Shown piece by piece: positions 49,269 to 58,598 of a stretch of 64,000 nt of DNA. The position numbers and the translations under genes were made by a program. The stretch lies in contig NZ_CP117449.1 in assembly GCF_030687835.1 (NCBI RefSeq), positions 310,001 to 374,000 on the forward strand, written 5' to 3'. The stretch is from Pseudomonas hefeiensis (lineage in GTDB: Bacteria; Pseudomonadota; Gammaproteobacteria; Pseudomonadales; Pseudomonadaceae). Below the pieces are notes generated by a model. That model made no database searches. It saw only the letters and a program-made list of their open reading frames with translations, and was not told the origin of the DNA. The first letter of the stretch is position 1. Each line of letters opens with the position of its first letter.

Positions 49269-49656
49269 GGCGAGGTTTCCGGGGTGTATTGGGGCGCGTC
49301 TGTATGGGTGGAAAGTTTAGGGCGAAATCGTTGCTCGTTGGAAAAAGAAGAAACGTCTCACAGCAGTCTAGGAACTGTCTGCTGAGTAGCTCTCCGGGAA
49401 AAGCCAATGACGCCAATCGCCCAATTTCAATATTTTTATTTAACGTCGACTGACTGACCAGGATTGACGGCGAACCTTAACGCGCCAGGGCGTGGCGACG
49501 AGTGATCAACGTGCCCGGATTTGTATTGCCTCTTGGTAAGGCCTAGGGGGCTTCTGCCTGTATCATCCCGTATCGATTCGACCCCGACCTTTTCTCGACT
49601 CGCTGCGTTGTCCCGCTAGGCTTTGGGCATCGCAGCAGTCAAAGGAGCGACCGCGC
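49269..49656. other. divergent gap, DUF1493/RecQ-like helicase
   Basis: 388 bases. A short AT-rich patch (about 49424-49445) may belong to the DUF1493 promoter. CTGTATCAT at about 49558-49566 could be a -10 for the helicase gene, with no clear -35. AAAGGAG (49639-49645) precedes the helicase ATG by 11 bases. No repeat, terminator or gene seen. Confidence 0.5.
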
Positions 49657-51585
49657 ATGCACAGCACCCTGGAACAGGTTTTCGGTTATCCACAGTTTCG
49701 TCCCGGTCAGGAGGCGGCCATTGGCGCCGTGCTGGCCGGTCGGTCGGCGGCGGCCATTTTTCCCACCGGCTCGGGCAAGTCCCTGTGTTATCAACTGTCG
49801 GCCCTGCTATTGCCGCACCTGACCCTGGTGGTCTCGCCGTTGCTGGCGCTGATGCAGGACCAACTGGCGTTCCTGCAGCGCCACGGCATTGCGTGCGCCA
49901 CTATCGATTCGGCCCAGAGCCGTGATGAAGCCAACGACGCCATGGCAAGGGCCCGTTCGGGTGAGTTGAAGATTTTGATGATTTCTGTGGAGCGCCTGAA
50001 GAACGAGCGCTTTCGCAATTTCCTGCAGCAGGTGCCGATCTCGTTGCTGGTGGTGGACGAAGCCCACTGCATTTCGGAATGGGGGCATAACTTCCGACCG
50101 GACTACCTCAAGCTTCCCGATTACCAGCATGAGTTCAATATTCCTCAGGTATTGCTGCTGACGGCCACCGCCACACCCAAGGTCATCGCCGACATGCAGG
50201 CGAAATTCGCCATCGCTGCCGCCGATGTAGTGACGACCGGTTTCTACCGGCCCAACCTCAATCTGCTGGTCGAGCCGGTGAGTGGTGCCGACAAGCGCGC
50301 ACGGCTGGTGCAATGGCTGGGCGAGCGAGCCGGGCAACCGAGCATTGTCTATGTCACCTTGCAGCGAACCGCCGAGCAGATTGCCGAGCATCTGAGCAGG
50401 CATGGAATTGGGGCCGAGGCTTATCACGCCGGCTTACCTCATGAACAACGCGAAACCATCCAGCGACGGTTCATGGGCGGCCAGTCCAATTGCATCGTCG
50501 CGACCATCGCTTTCGGCATGGGCATCGACAAGAGTGATATCCGCAACGTGGTGCATTTCGACCTGCCTAAATCCATCGAGAACTACAGTCAGGAGATCGG
50601 TCGGGCCGGGCGGGACGGGCAGCCGTCCGATTGCCTGGTGCTGGCCAACCGCGACAGCCTCAACGTGTTGGAAAACTTTGTTTATGGCGATACGCCGGAG
50701 CTTGTGGGTATTCGTTGCGTGCTCGACGAGTTGAAGGCCGCAGCTGCCGATGGGCAATGGGAGTTTTTGCTGGGGCCGCTGGCGGACAAGAGCAACATCC
50801 GCCAACTGCCGCTCAAGACGTTGCTGGTGCAGCTGGAGCTACGTCGGCTGATCGCACCGCGTTATGCCTATTTCGCGGAGTATCGCTTCAAGTTCCTGAT
50901 CGAGCCACAGGTGCTGCTGGAGCACTTCGAAGGTGAGCGAAGGGACTTCGTCTCGGCCATCATCCAGACCTCCAGCCGCGCCAGAACCTGGGCCACGGTG
51001 GATTTCGACGGGATGTACCAGCAGTATCACGCCGAGCGTAACCGCGTGGTCAAGGCGCTGGATTACTTTCAGGAAAAGGGCTGGATCGAGCTGGAAAGCA
51101 AGCAGATGACCGAGGTGTATAACGTGCTTGAAGCAGGGTTCGACGTTCAGGCGCTGAGTGCCGAGTTGCACGACTATTTCACCCGGCACGAGCGTGGGGA
51201 AATCGCGCGGATCCACGCCATGCTCGAGCTGTTCGCCACTGATCGTTGCCTCGGTTATCGGTTGGCGCAGTATTTCGGCGATGAAAATGCTCCGCAGCGC
51301 TGTGGTCATTGTTCGGTGTGCGACGGACATGTCGCTCGTCTGCCGGAACCACCGGCACTGTCGTTACTGGTCGATAGAGACTTCGACGCACTGTGTAGCG
51401 ACTTTATCAACAGGCACGAGCAACATACCGGCAGTGTGCCGTCTGCGGAACGGATGACCCGGTTCCTGTGCGGCATCAGCGTCCCGTTGTTCACCAAGCT
51501 GAAGGCGCGGACGATTCCAGGCTATGCGCAACTGGAGGATTACCCATACGCCGAAGTTCGCCGCTGGGTTCAAGCCGCTTTGTGA
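49657..51585 (+). CDS. RecQ-family ATP-dependent DNA helicase (non-canonical)
   Basis: 642 residues. Superfamily 2 helicase motifs: I PTGSGKSLCYQ, II VVDEAHCISEWGHNFRPDYL (DEAH plus RecQ aromatic loop), III LTATATPKV, V/VI IATIAFGMGIDKSDIRNVVH and QEIGRAGRDGQPSD. A zinc-binding cluster follows (RCLGYRLAQYF ... CGHCSVCDG, about 530-555). The C-terminal ~90 residues do not show the HRDC domain of classical RecQ. So it is a RecQ paralogue of the shorter type, not the canonical recQ. DNA unwinding is likely; the specific repair role is unknown. Confidence 0.85.
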   Translation: MHSTLEQVFGYPQFRPGQEAAIGAVLAGRSAAAIFPTGSGKSLCYQLSALLLPHLTLVVSPLLALMQDQLAFLQRHGIACATIDSAQSRDEANDAMARARSGELKILMISVERLKNERFRNFLQQVPISLLVVDEAHCISEWGHNFRPDYLKLPDYQHEFNIPQVLLLTATATPKVIADMQAKFAIAAADVVTTGFYRPNLNLLVEPVSGADKRARLVQWLGERAGQPSIVYVTLQRTAEQIAEHLSRHGIGAEAYHAGLPHEQRETIQRRFMGGQSNCIVATIAFGMGIDKSDIRNVVHFDLPKSIENYSQEIGRAGRDGQPSDCLVLANRDSLNVLENFVYGDTPELVGIRCVLDELKAAAADGQWEFLLGPLADKSNIRQLPLKTLLVQLELRRLIAPRYAYFAEYRFKFLIEPQVLLEHFEGERRDFVSAIIQTSSRARTWATVDFDGMYQQYHAERNRVVKALDYFQEKGWIELESKQMTEVYNVLEAGFDVQALSAELHDYFTRHERGEIARIHAMLELFATDRCLGYRLAQYFGDENAPQRCGHCSVCDGHVARLPEPPALSLLVDRDFDALCSDFINRHEQHTGSVPSAERMTRFLCGISVPLFTKLKARTIPGYAQLEDYPYAEVRRWVQAAL

Positions 51586-51692
51586 TCTGCATCCATCCGA
51601 TGAATGCCCGCCATCACACGAATAAATTTCAAAAATATTCTGCGGCTGACTAAGGTGAGGGCTGTCTTTGGATCGCCAACAAGAGAGCCAAC

Positions 51693-52952
51693 ATGAGCCA
51701 GACACCTTTCGATATTCAGCGCGCCGCCGTGGTCGGTGCAGGCACTATGGGGCGGGGCATCGTGATGTGCCTGGCCAACGCCGGCGTGACGGTGCAGTGG
51801 GTCGACAACAACCCGCAGATGCTGGAACAGGCGTTGGCTGCCGTGGCCGATACGTATGCCCATAACGTGCGCCAGGGCCGTATCGACCAGGGTGAAGCTG
51901 ATGCCCGAATCGCACGGGTGACGCGGGCAGATGATTACGCGGCGATCCGCGATGTGGATCTGGTAATCGAGGCGGTTTACGAGAACCTTGAGCTCAAGCA
52001 GAAGATCTTCCGCGAGCTGGATGGCTTGCTCAAGCCCGAGGCGATTCTGGCGAGCAACACCTCGGCGCTGGACATCGATGCCATTGCCGCCGTCACCCGC
52101 CGGCCCAGCCAGGTGTTGGGTCTGCACTTCTTCAGCCCGGCCCACATCATGAAGTTGCTGGAAATCGTTCGTGGTGCGCAAACCTCCCAAGCAGTGCTGG
52201 ATGCAGCCCTGGCATTGGGCAAGCGCATGGGCAAGGTCAGCGTGGTGTCGGGCAATTGCCATGGGTTCATCGGCAACCGGATGCTTCACCCCTATGTGCT
52301 GGAGGCGCGCAAGATGCTGCTGGAAGGGGCGTTTCCCCATCAGGTGGATGCTGCATTGCAAGGTTTCGGCTTCGCCATGGGACCGTTTCGCATGTACGAC
52401 GTTGTCGGGATCGACCTGGAGTGGCGCGCCCGGGAACTGGCGGGCAAAGGCCAGGACGCGCCCGAGGTGCAGGTGGACAACCGCTTGTGCGAACTGGGGC
52501 GGTTCGGCCAGAAAAGTGGCAACGGGTACTATCACTACGAAGCCGGCAGTCGGCAGGCCGAGCATGATGTTGAGGTCGATGCGCTCGTGCAGCAGGTCAG
52601 CGAAGCGTTGGGTTTTCAGCGTCGCGAGATCGGACCCGAGGAAGTTCTCGAGCGTTGTTTGCTGGCGCTGGTCAATGAAGGTGCGAAGATCCTGCAGGAA
52701 GGTATTGCCGAATCGGCTCACGACATCGACCTGGTGTACCTCAACGGCTACGGATTCCCTGTGGACAAGGGCGGCCCTATGGCCTGGGCCGATCGGCAGG
52801 GACTTGAAGACATCCATGCACGGTTGCTGGAGCTCGAAACGAAGCAGGGGGACCAATGGAAGCCTGCGCGTCTGATCGGGGAGCTGGCGGCACAGGGCAA
52901 GGGATTTGCACAATGCCAAGCTTCAATTCCTGCACAACGTAAGAACCATTGA
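51693..52952 (+). CDS. 3-hydroxyacyl-CoA dehydrogenase
   Basis: 419 residues. The NAD-binding loop VVGAGTMGRGIVMCLANAGV is at 13-32. The catalytic region ASNTSALDIDAIAA and LGLHFFSPAHIMKLLEIV carries the conserved His-Glu pair. Two C-terminal 3HCDH domains follow (GFIGNRMLHPYVLEAR, then ERCLLALVNEGAKILQEGI and NGYGFPVDKGGPMAWAD). It lacks the enoyl-CoA hydratase half of FadB, so it is a stand-alone dehydrogenase for beta-oxidation or a related acyl-CoA pathway. Followed 21 bases later by a thioesterase gene. Confidence 0.9.
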   Translation: MSQTPFDIQRAAVVGAGTMGRGIVMCLANAGVTVQWVDNNPQMLEQALAAVADTYAHNVRQGRIDQGEADARIARVTRADDYAAIRDVDLVIEAVYENLELKQKIFRELDGLLKPEAILASNTSALDIDAIAAVTRRPSQVLGLHFFSPAHIMKLLEIVRGAQTSQAVLDAALALGKRMGKVSVVSGNCHGFIGNRMLHPYVLEARKMLLEGAFPHQVDAALQGFGFAMGPFRMYDVVGIDLEWRARELAGKGQDAPEVQVDNRLCELGRFGQKSGNGYYHYEAGSRQAEHDVEVDALVQQVSEALGFQRREIGPEEVLERCLLALVNEGAKILQEGIAESAHDIDLVYLNGYGFPVDKGGPMAWADRQGLEDIHARLLELETKQGDQWKPARLIGELAAQGKGFAQCQASIPAQRKNH

Positions 52953-52973
52953 GCAACCGTAAAGGTCCCCCTG

Positions 52974-53393
52974 ATGCCCCAACGTAGCGAATACCCACAC
53001 CTGCAACCCATCACCACGCGCTGGCATGACAACGACGTGTACGGTCACGTCAATAACGTCACGTACTACAGTTTTTTCGACACTGCGGTGAACACCTACC
53101 TGATCGAGGTCGGTGGCCTGGATATCCATGATGGGGAGGTGGTGGGGTTCGTGGTGAGTTCGGCGTGTGACTACTTTGCCTCAATCGCCTTTCCTGACCG
53201 GATTGAAATCGGTCTGCGAGTCGGGAAGCTCGGCAGCAGTTCGGTGCAGTATGAGCTGGCGGTGTTCAAGGAAGGGGAGCAAGAGGCCTGTGCGGCGGGG
53301 CGCTTTGTGCATGTTTTTGTGGATCGGTCTTCGAATCGGCCAGTGGCGATTCCGGATCGGTTGCGCGGGGCGTTGGAACGGCTGGTGATTTAA
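52974..53393 (+). CDS. 4HBT-type acyl-CoA thioesterase
   Basis: 139 residues, hotdog fold. [20 protein letters not shown] (about 19-38) is the 4-hydroxybenzoyl-CoA thioesterase signature with its catalytic Asp. It probably acts on an acyl-CoA linked to the dehydrogenase gene 21 bases upstream, with which it likely shares a transcript. Substrate unknown. A terminator follows directly. Confidence 0.88.
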   Translation: MPQRSEYPHLQPITTRWHDNDVYGHVNNVTYYSFFDTAVNTYLIEVGGLDIHDGEVVGFVVSSACDYFASIAFPDRIEIGLRVGKLGSSSVQYELAVFKEGEQEACAAGRFVHVFVDRSSNRPVAIPDRLRGALERLVI

Positions 53394-53396
53394 ACG

Positions 53397-53454
53397 AAAA
53401 ATCGCAGCCTCCTGTCAGGCTCTTGAGCAGAGCTGCCGAAGGCTGCGATTTTTT
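53397..53454. terminator. Bidirectional terminator, thioesterase/glycine-zipper
   Basis: Outer stem AAAAATCGCAGCC (53397-53409) with GGCTGCGATTTTTT (53441-53454); the ~31-base inside can form a second small stem. A and T runs on both sides suit the two convergent genes it separates. Confidence 0.9.
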
Positions 53455-53478
53455 ACCCGCAGGTATTAAACCCAGCGG

Positions 53479-53961
53479 TCAGTCACGATAGCGATGTTTA
53501 TGCTTGTGCTTGCGATGCCCGTAGGCATGGCCTCGGCCCGGATGGCCGTCACGGTAGTAGCGGCGATCACCACGGCGACCGTCATAACGACGGTCGTCGT
53601 CATCGTCCTTGCCCATGTAGTTGCCCAGCGCGCCGCCCGCGCCACCGCCTGCTGCAGCACCGATCAGGCTGCCGGTGGTGCCACCTACGCTACGGCCGAC
53701 CACGTTACCGCCGGCTGCGCCCAGCGCGCCGCCGATCGCTGCTTCGCCGCGGCTGCGTTTATCCGCACCGACGGCACTGCCACCCGCGCCGCCCAAGGCT
53801 GCGCCGATGGTGGAACCGGTGTTGCCGCCCAAAGACTGGCCGACGACTGAGCCCAGAACCCCGCCCAATGCGCCGCCCACGCCTGCTTCGGTGGTGCCAC
53901 CGGCAGAGGCTACGCCACTGACCAGGCCAAGGGACAACAAGAGAATCGAGGAGAACTTCAT
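53479..53961 (-). CDS. glycine-zipper outer-membrane-type protein
   Basis: 160 residues. Signal peptide MKFSSILLLSLGLVSGVASA. Residues about 25-115 are Gly/Ala-rich with a repeated unit: GGALGGVLGSVVGQSLGGNT and GGALGAAGGNVVGRSVGGTT, two copies about 42 residues apart. A DDDDD stretch and a strongly basic Arg/Tyr/His/Lys tail (RRGDRRYYRDGHPGRGHAYG and following) close the protein. The glycine zippers imply membrane insertion or packing, as in 17-kDa surface-antigen-like proteins. No function known. Confidence 0.85.
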   Translation of the reverse strand: MKFSSILLLSLGLVSGVASAGGTTEAGVGGALGGVLGSVVGQSLGGNTGSTIGAALGGAGGSAVGADKRSRGEAAIGGALGAAGGNVVGRSVGGTTGSLIGAAAGGGAGGALGNYMGKDDDDDRRYDGRRGDRRYYRDGHPGRGHAYGHRKHKHKHRYRD

Positions 53962-54118
53962 AGAGGAGCCTCAAAGGGATGACGGCGCGATCCTGAGGCT
54001 GGCTTCGCTTGGTTACAATCAAAATCCGACGAGTAACACGACTTGTGCACAATTCGATAAGTTATTGTTTTTTAGGCGGAACTTAACGGTTTTTCGCCGG
54101 TCTTTAGCTACTTCGGAC

Positions 54119-54149
54119 AGGCCGTTTTCTATGGAAAACGGCCTTTTTT
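54119..54149 (+). terminator. Orphan Rho-independent terminator
   Basis: Perfect 11-base stem AGGCCGTTTTC / GAAAACGGCCT with loop TATG and six T (54144-54149). No plus-strand gene lies between it and the terminator at 53397-53454, so it must end either an unrecognised short transcript or read-through. Confidence 0.85.
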
Positions 54150-54171
54150 GTGGGCGTTCGAACACTATGAT

Positions 54172-54276
54172 TGTGGGAGCAACGCTGTGTGGGAGCAAAG
54201 CTTGCTCGCGACACAGGCGACTCTATTTCTGAAAGACCGCACCGCTTTCATCGCGGGCAAGCCTTGCTCCCACACA
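54172..54276. repeat. REP cluster, glycine-zipper/FdhF-like
   Basis: A half unit (TGTGGGAGCAACGC, from 54172), a full unit TGTGTGGGAGCAAAGCTTGC (54186-54211) and an inverted unit CATCGCGGGCAAGCCTTGCT (54249-54276). It starts about 20 bases after the orphan terminator. Confidence 0.85.
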
Positions 54277-54299
54277 ACCTCATCTCCTCGCACGTTGGG

Positions 54300-56648
54300 T
54301 CAGGCCGATTTGGCCAGGATCAGTCCATTCTCGCTCGCCGCTTCCAGGCGGATTGCCACGAATTTCGAGGTCGGGGTATGGCTGCCGTCGCCAGTGCTCT
54401 CCAACGGCACCAACGGATTCACTTCAGGGTAATAGGCGGCGGCCTGTCCGGCGGGAATGTCGAATGCCAGCAGGGTAAAGCCTTTGACCCGTCGCTCGCG
54501 CCCGTCGTCCCAGAGCGAAACGATGTCGGCTTTCTGCCCTGGCTTGAAGCCCAGGCGAATGATGTCCGCCTCGTTGACGAACAACACGTCACGCTGGCCC
54601 TTCACGCCGCGATAGCGGTCATCGAGGCCATAGATGGTGGTGTTGTACTGATCGTGGGAGCGCATGGATTGCATGATCAGGTCAGGCAACTGGCCGGTGG
54701 CGCGGGTACGTTCATGCACCAGATCGGTTGGCAACCGGTTGGGCTTGAAGTTGGCGCGGCCGGAGGCAGTGTTCCAGCGACGCGCGCCGGCGCTGTTGCC
54801 CAGGTAGAAGCCGCCGGGGTTCTGGAGCTTCTCGTTGAAGTCTTTGAAGCCTGGGATGGTGTCGGCGATCAGGTCGCGGATGCGGTTGTAGTCGGCCACC
54901 AGCCAGTTCCAGTCCACCGGGCGACTGCCCAGCGTGGCGGCGGCGATGCCGGCGATGATCCAGGGCTCGGAACGCATCTGGTTTGACAGCGGCTGCAATT
55001 GGCCATTCGACGCGTGGACCATGCTGAAGGAGTCTTCCACGGTCACCGCTTGCGCGCCTTCGACTTGCAGGTCGATGTCGGTACGGCCCAGGCACGGCAG
55101 GATCAGTGCTTGTTTCCCGTGAGCCAGATGGCTGCGGTTGAGCTTGGTGCTGATTTGCACGGTCAGGTCGCAATTGCCCAAGGCCTGGAACGTCCGATGA
55201 CTGTCCGGAGTGGCCTGGGCGAAGTTGCCGCCCAGAGCGATGAAGACCTTCGCCCGGCCGTCAGCCATGGCGTGGATTGCTTCGACCACGTTGTGGCCGT
55301 TCTCGCGCGGCACCTTGAACTGGAAGCGACGCTCCAGCGAGTCAAGGAACGCCGCCGGCGGACGCTCGTTGATGCCCATGGTTCGGTCGCCCTGCACGTT
55401 ACTGTGGCCGCGCACCGGGCACAGGCCCGCGCCCGGCCGGCCAATGTTGCCGCGCAGCATCATCAGGTTGGCGATTTCCTGGATGGTTGCCACCGAGTGG
55501 CGATGCTGGGTGATGCCCATTGCCCAGCACATGATCACGTTCTTGCTGATGGCGTACATACGCGCCGCTTGCTCGATCTCGACCAGGGTCAAACCCGACT
55601 GCTCAACGATCTGCTCCCATGGCGTGTCATCGACCACGGCCAGGTAATCCAGCACGTCGATGCTGTGTTCGTTCAGGAACGCGTGGTCGAACACCGCTGC
55701 CGCGCCGCTGTTTTGCGCCTCACGTTCCCATTGCAGCAGGAACTTCGCCATGCCCCGCAAGACGGCCATGTCGCCACCCAGGGCCGGACGGAAATAGGCG
55801 GAATTGGTCGGTTTATCCCCGTTGGTGAGCATTTCGATGGGGTTTTGTGGATGCTGGAAACGCTCCAGACCACGCTCCTTGAGCGGGTTGATGCACACCA
55901 CCTGGGCGCCGCGTTTCACTGCTTCACGCAGCGGCTCGAGCATCCGTGGATGGTTGGTGCCCGGGTTCTGGCCCCAGACGAAAATTGCGTCGGCGTGCTC
56001 GAAATCGTCGAAAGTTACGGTGCCTTTGCCCACGCCGACACTCTGGGACAACGCCACGCCGCTGGCTTCATGGCACATGTTCGAGCAGTCGGGGAAGTTG
56101 TTGGTGCCATAGGCGCGCACAAACAACTGATAGAGGTAGGCTGCTTCGTTGCTGGCCCGGCCCGAGGTGTAGAACTCGGCCTGGTTCGGGCTGCTAAGCC
56201 CCTGCAAGTGTTTACCGATCAGGGCAAATGCCGCTTCCCAACTGATGGGTTTGTAGCGGTCGGTTTCGGCGTCGTAGCTCAGTGGCTCGGTCAGGCGCCC
56301 TTGGTATTCGAGCCAGTAGTCGCTCTGCTCCAGCAGCGACGTCACGCTGTGTTTTGCGAAGAATGCGCCATCGACACGGCGCTTGGTCGCTTCCCAGTTC
56401 ACGGCTTTGGCGCCGTTCTCGCAGAACTTGACCATGCCGCTTTCCGGCGAGTCGCCCCAGGCACAGCCTGGGCAGTCAAAGCCGCCGTTCTGGTTGGTCT
56501 TGAGCATCATGCGCAGGTTCTTCAGCGCATTGTCGCTGGTCAGCCAGGCCTGAGCGACGCTGATCAGCGCGCCCCAACCACCGGCCGGGCCCTTGTAGGG
56601 CTTATAGCGTGGTACGGGTTTCTGATCGGCTTGTTGATGATTGCTCAC
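54300..56648 (-). CDS. FdhF/YdeP-family molybdopterin oxidoreductase
   Basis: 782 residues from the GTG at 56648 (GGAG eight bases upstream). GTG overlaps the fdhD stop as GTGA; a frame opening at 56822 lies inside fdhD and is rejected. An N-terminal CxxC...C group (Cys59, Cys62, Cys76 in DCPGCAWGD...KFCENG) is followed by a formate-dehydrogenase alpha-type fold: DCSNMCHEASGVALSQSVG, VWGQNPGTNHPRMLEPL, CWAMGITQHRHSVATIQE, and a C-terminal molydop-binding domain (QYNTTIYGLDDRYRGVKGQR). It binds bis-MGD molybdenum. No beta or gamma subunit genes adjoin. True formate activity is unproven in this family. Confidence 0.87.
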   Translation of the reverse strand: MSNHQQADQKPVPRYKPYKGPAGGWGALISVAQAWLTSDNALKNLRMMLKTNQNGGFDCPGCAWGDSPESGMVKFCENGAKAVNWEATKRRVDGAFFAKHSVTSLLEQSDYWLEYQGRLTEPLSYDAETDRYKPISWEAAFALIGKHLQGLSSPNQAEFYTSGRASNEAAYLYQLFVRAYGTNNFPDCSNMCHEASGVALSQSVGVGKGTVTFDDFEHADAIFVWGQNPGTNHPRMLEPLREAVKRGAQVVCINPLKERGLERFQHPQNPIEMLTNGDKPTNSAYFRPALGGDMAVLRGMAKFLLQWEREAQNSGAAAVFDHAFLNEHSIDVLDYLAVVDDTPWEQIVEQSGLTLVEIEQAARMYAISKNVIMCWAMGITQHRHSVATIQEIANLMMLRGNIGRPGAGLCPVRGHSNVQGDRTMGINERPPAAFLDSLERRFQFKVPRENGHNVVEAIHAMADGRAKVFIALGGNFAQATPDSHRTFQALGNCDLTVQISTKLNRSHLAHGKQALILPCLGRTDIDLQVEGAQAVTVEDSFSMVHASNGQLQPLSNQMRSEPWIIAGIAAATLGSRPVDWNWLVADYNRIRDLIADTIPGFKDFNEKLQNPGGFYLGNSAGARRWNTASGRANFKPNRLPTDLVHERTRATGQLPDLIMQSMRSHDQYNTTIYGLDDRYRGVKGQRDVLFVNEADIIRLGFKPGQKADIVSLWDDGRERRVKGFTLLAFDIPAGQAAAYYPEVNPLVPLESTGDGSHTPTSKFVAIRLEAASENGLILAKSA

Positions 56649-57490
56649 GCTTGATTCTCCATCGCAGGGCTGTAGACCCGCGGCGCACTTTTTTGCGGCA
56701 GGTGGATGAGATTGAGGTTGTGTCGGCGCGCCCATTGCACGGCAAGGCCGGTGGGTGAGGACAGGCTGACCAGGGTCTGGATGCCGGCGCGCAACACTTT
56801 CTGGATCAATTCGAGGCTGCAACGACTGGTGACGATCGCCACGCCTCCGTTCACTGGGATCTGTTGTCGGATCAGCGCGCCGATCAGTTTGTCCAGAGCG
56901 TTGTGCCGGCCGATGTCTTCACGCCCCAGTAGCAATTCCCCCTCGGCGTTCATGAACAGTGCCGCGTGTACTGCGCCGCAATGCTGGCCCAAGGGCTGGA
57001 ACTGGCCAATGCGTTGACGCAGACCTTCCAGCCACTGGGGCGGTGGCAATGGTGCGCCGGGCAGCGCTTTGAGCTCCGGCAGTGCCTGCTCTACCGCTTC
57101 CACCCCGCAAAGTCCGCAGCCACTGGTGCCGGCCAGTTGTCGGCGTTGCTGCTTGAGGCTCCAGAAGGCGCGGTTGGCAATGGTTACCTGGGCGTATTGC
57201 GCAGAACCTGCACCGCTCAGTTGCACGTCATAGATGTCCGCAGGGTCTTCAATGATGCCGCTGCCGAGGCTGAAGCCGACGATGAAGTCTTCAAGGTCAG
57301 AGGGCGTGACCAGCATGACGGCCTGACTGATGCCGTTATAGGCGATCGCGAGCGCCACTTCCTCGGCCAGCGCGGCGCTGTCCGATTGGGAATGGTCCAG
57401 GTTGCAGTAGCGATAGCTCTGGCTGGCGGCTGGCGCGGGTGTTTTCTCCGCAGGCGCAGAACAGACCGGAGGCTTGTCGTTCATAGGCAT
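56645..57490 (-). CDS. fdhD: formate dehydrogenase accessory sulfurtransferase
   Basis: 281 residues from the ATG at 57490 (MPMNDKPPV; Met at 57484 is an alternative; 57529 is unlikely). The catalytic CxxC loop is GTSGCGLCGVEAVEQ. Other FdhD blocks are SDLEDFIVGFSLGSGII and GREDIGRHNALDKLIGALIR. It transfers sulfur from IscS-type desulfurase to the molybdenum cofactor, needed for formate-dehydrogenase-like enzymes. Overlap with the downstream oxidoreductase gene points to that protein as its client. Confidence 0.92.
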   Translation of the reverse strand: MPMNDKPPVCSAPAEKTPAPAASQSYRYCNLDHSQSDSAALAEEVALAIAYNGISQAVMLVTPSDLEDFIVGFSLGSGIIEDPADIYDVQLSGAGSAQYAQVTIANRAFWSLKQQRRQLAGTSGCGLCGVEAVEQALPELKALPGAPLPPPQWLEGLRQRIGQFQPLGQHCGAVHAALFMNAEGELLLGREDIGRHNALDKLIGALIRQQIPVNGGVAIVTSRCSLELIQKVLRAGIQTLVSLSSPTGLAVQWARRHNLNLIHLPQKSAPRVYSPAMENQA

Positions 57491-57577
57491 CACTGACAGT
57501 GGGAATAGTGATAAGACTAAATGCGGCAATCTGCCACGTCTAATTGCTATTACTGATCTATCAATAGATGACGTCGA

Positions 57578-58465
57578 TCAAGATGTCGCTGGTGATTTCT
57601 GATAGAGGGCGAAGCAAGCTTCCGCCAAAGCCGAGCGTGGAGCGCCGCGGCGCATGATCAGCCCCAGCGGGACCAGGGTTTGCGCGTCTTCGATGGGCTG
57701 GATGCGCAAGTCCTGGGTCAGGATACCCAGGCCACTGTCCAGCGGCATCACCGCGCAACACAGTCCGCCGTGTACGGCTTGTAACAATTGATGCACCGCG
57801 TCGGTTTGCAGCAGAGGGCGGGGTGTGAGGCCCCGACTGTGGAAGTTGTGGTCGATGGACTGACGAAAATGCATGCCGCTGGTGAGCATGCCCAAGGGCA
57901 ACTCGATCAGCGCTTCCCAGCTCAGCGGCTGCTCACCGAAATAGAAGTATCGCTGGTCATAGAGCAGGCCCATGCGCGTATGGCTGAAGGGCAGGGAGTC
58001 GAAGCGCTCGGTGTCCAGGCGCTCCAGATAGGAAATGCCCAGGTCGATGCGGTTGTTCGCCAACTGTTCGAGGATGCGTTCGGAGCTCAGGGATGACAAC
58101 TCGAAATGCAGGTTAGGGTGCTCGCTGTGCAGGCGCTGCATCATCGACAACGGGTCGAAGTCCGACAACGGCACCACCCCCAGGCGCAGAGTCCCCACCA
58201 GGTTGCCACGGCAGGCCGCCGCTTCGGCCTGTAGGCCGTCATAGGCAGCCATCACCGTGCGTGCCCAGGCCAGCACCCGTTCCCCTGGTGCGGTGAAACC
58301 TTCAAAGCGCTGACCTCGATTGACCAGCGGCAGATCAAGCTCCTCTTCAAGACTGCGCAGGCGCATTGACAAGGTGGGTTGGGTGATGTGGCAGCGCGCA
58401 GCAGCCTGGCCGAAGTGGCGGGTTTCGTCGAGCGCGATGAGAAATTTCAGCTGCTTGATGTCCAT
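57578..58465 (-). CDS. LysR-family transcriptional regulator
   Basis: 295 residues from the ATG at 58465 ([20 protein letters not shown]); a frame from 58522 is rejected. N-terminal winged HTH (about 1-62, [20 protein letters not shown]), then a LysR substrate-binding domain (about 90-290; [20 protein letters not shown]). The target is not known. It lies about 90 bases upstream of fdhD on the same strand and could control it, but a LysR target is more often divergent, and here the divergent neighbour is kbp. Confidence 0.88.
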   Translation of the reverse strand: MDIKQLKFLIALDETRHFGQAAARCHITQPTLSMRLRSLEEELDLPLVNRGQRFEGFTAPGERVLAWARTVMAAYDGLQAEAAACRGNLVGTLRLGVVPLSDFDPLSMMQRLHSEHPNLHFELSSLSSERILEQLANNRIDLGISYLERLDTERFDSLPFSHTRMGLLYDQRYFYFGEQPLSWEALIELPLGMLTSGMHFRQSIDHNFHSRGLTPRPLLQTDAVHQLLQAVHGGLCCAVMPLDSGLGILTQDLRIQPIEDAQTLVPLGLIMRRGAPRSALAEACFALYQKSPATS

Positions 58466-58598
58466 CTTCGTTCCAGGGCGCGGGAAGGTTCGGATTCTAG
58501 CGCTTGCGCGTGGTGGGGTCATTGGTCGGTTGGGAACCGGGTTCGTTTCGCCTGGTCTAGTCTTTGCGTCTGGACACTTAAATCAAGGAGCGTGTGCC

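Larger units (their letters stand above)
53962..54299. other. 338-base gap with possible small RNA and REP
   Basis: Lies upstream of the glycine-zipper gene and downstream of the FdhF-like gene. It contains an isolated plus-strand terminator (54119-54149) and a REP cluster (54172-54276), both listed separately. An AlgU-like GAACTT (54079-54084), 16 bases, TCTTT (54101-54105) arrangement precedes the terminator. No open frame with an RBS is seen. Confidence 0.5.
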
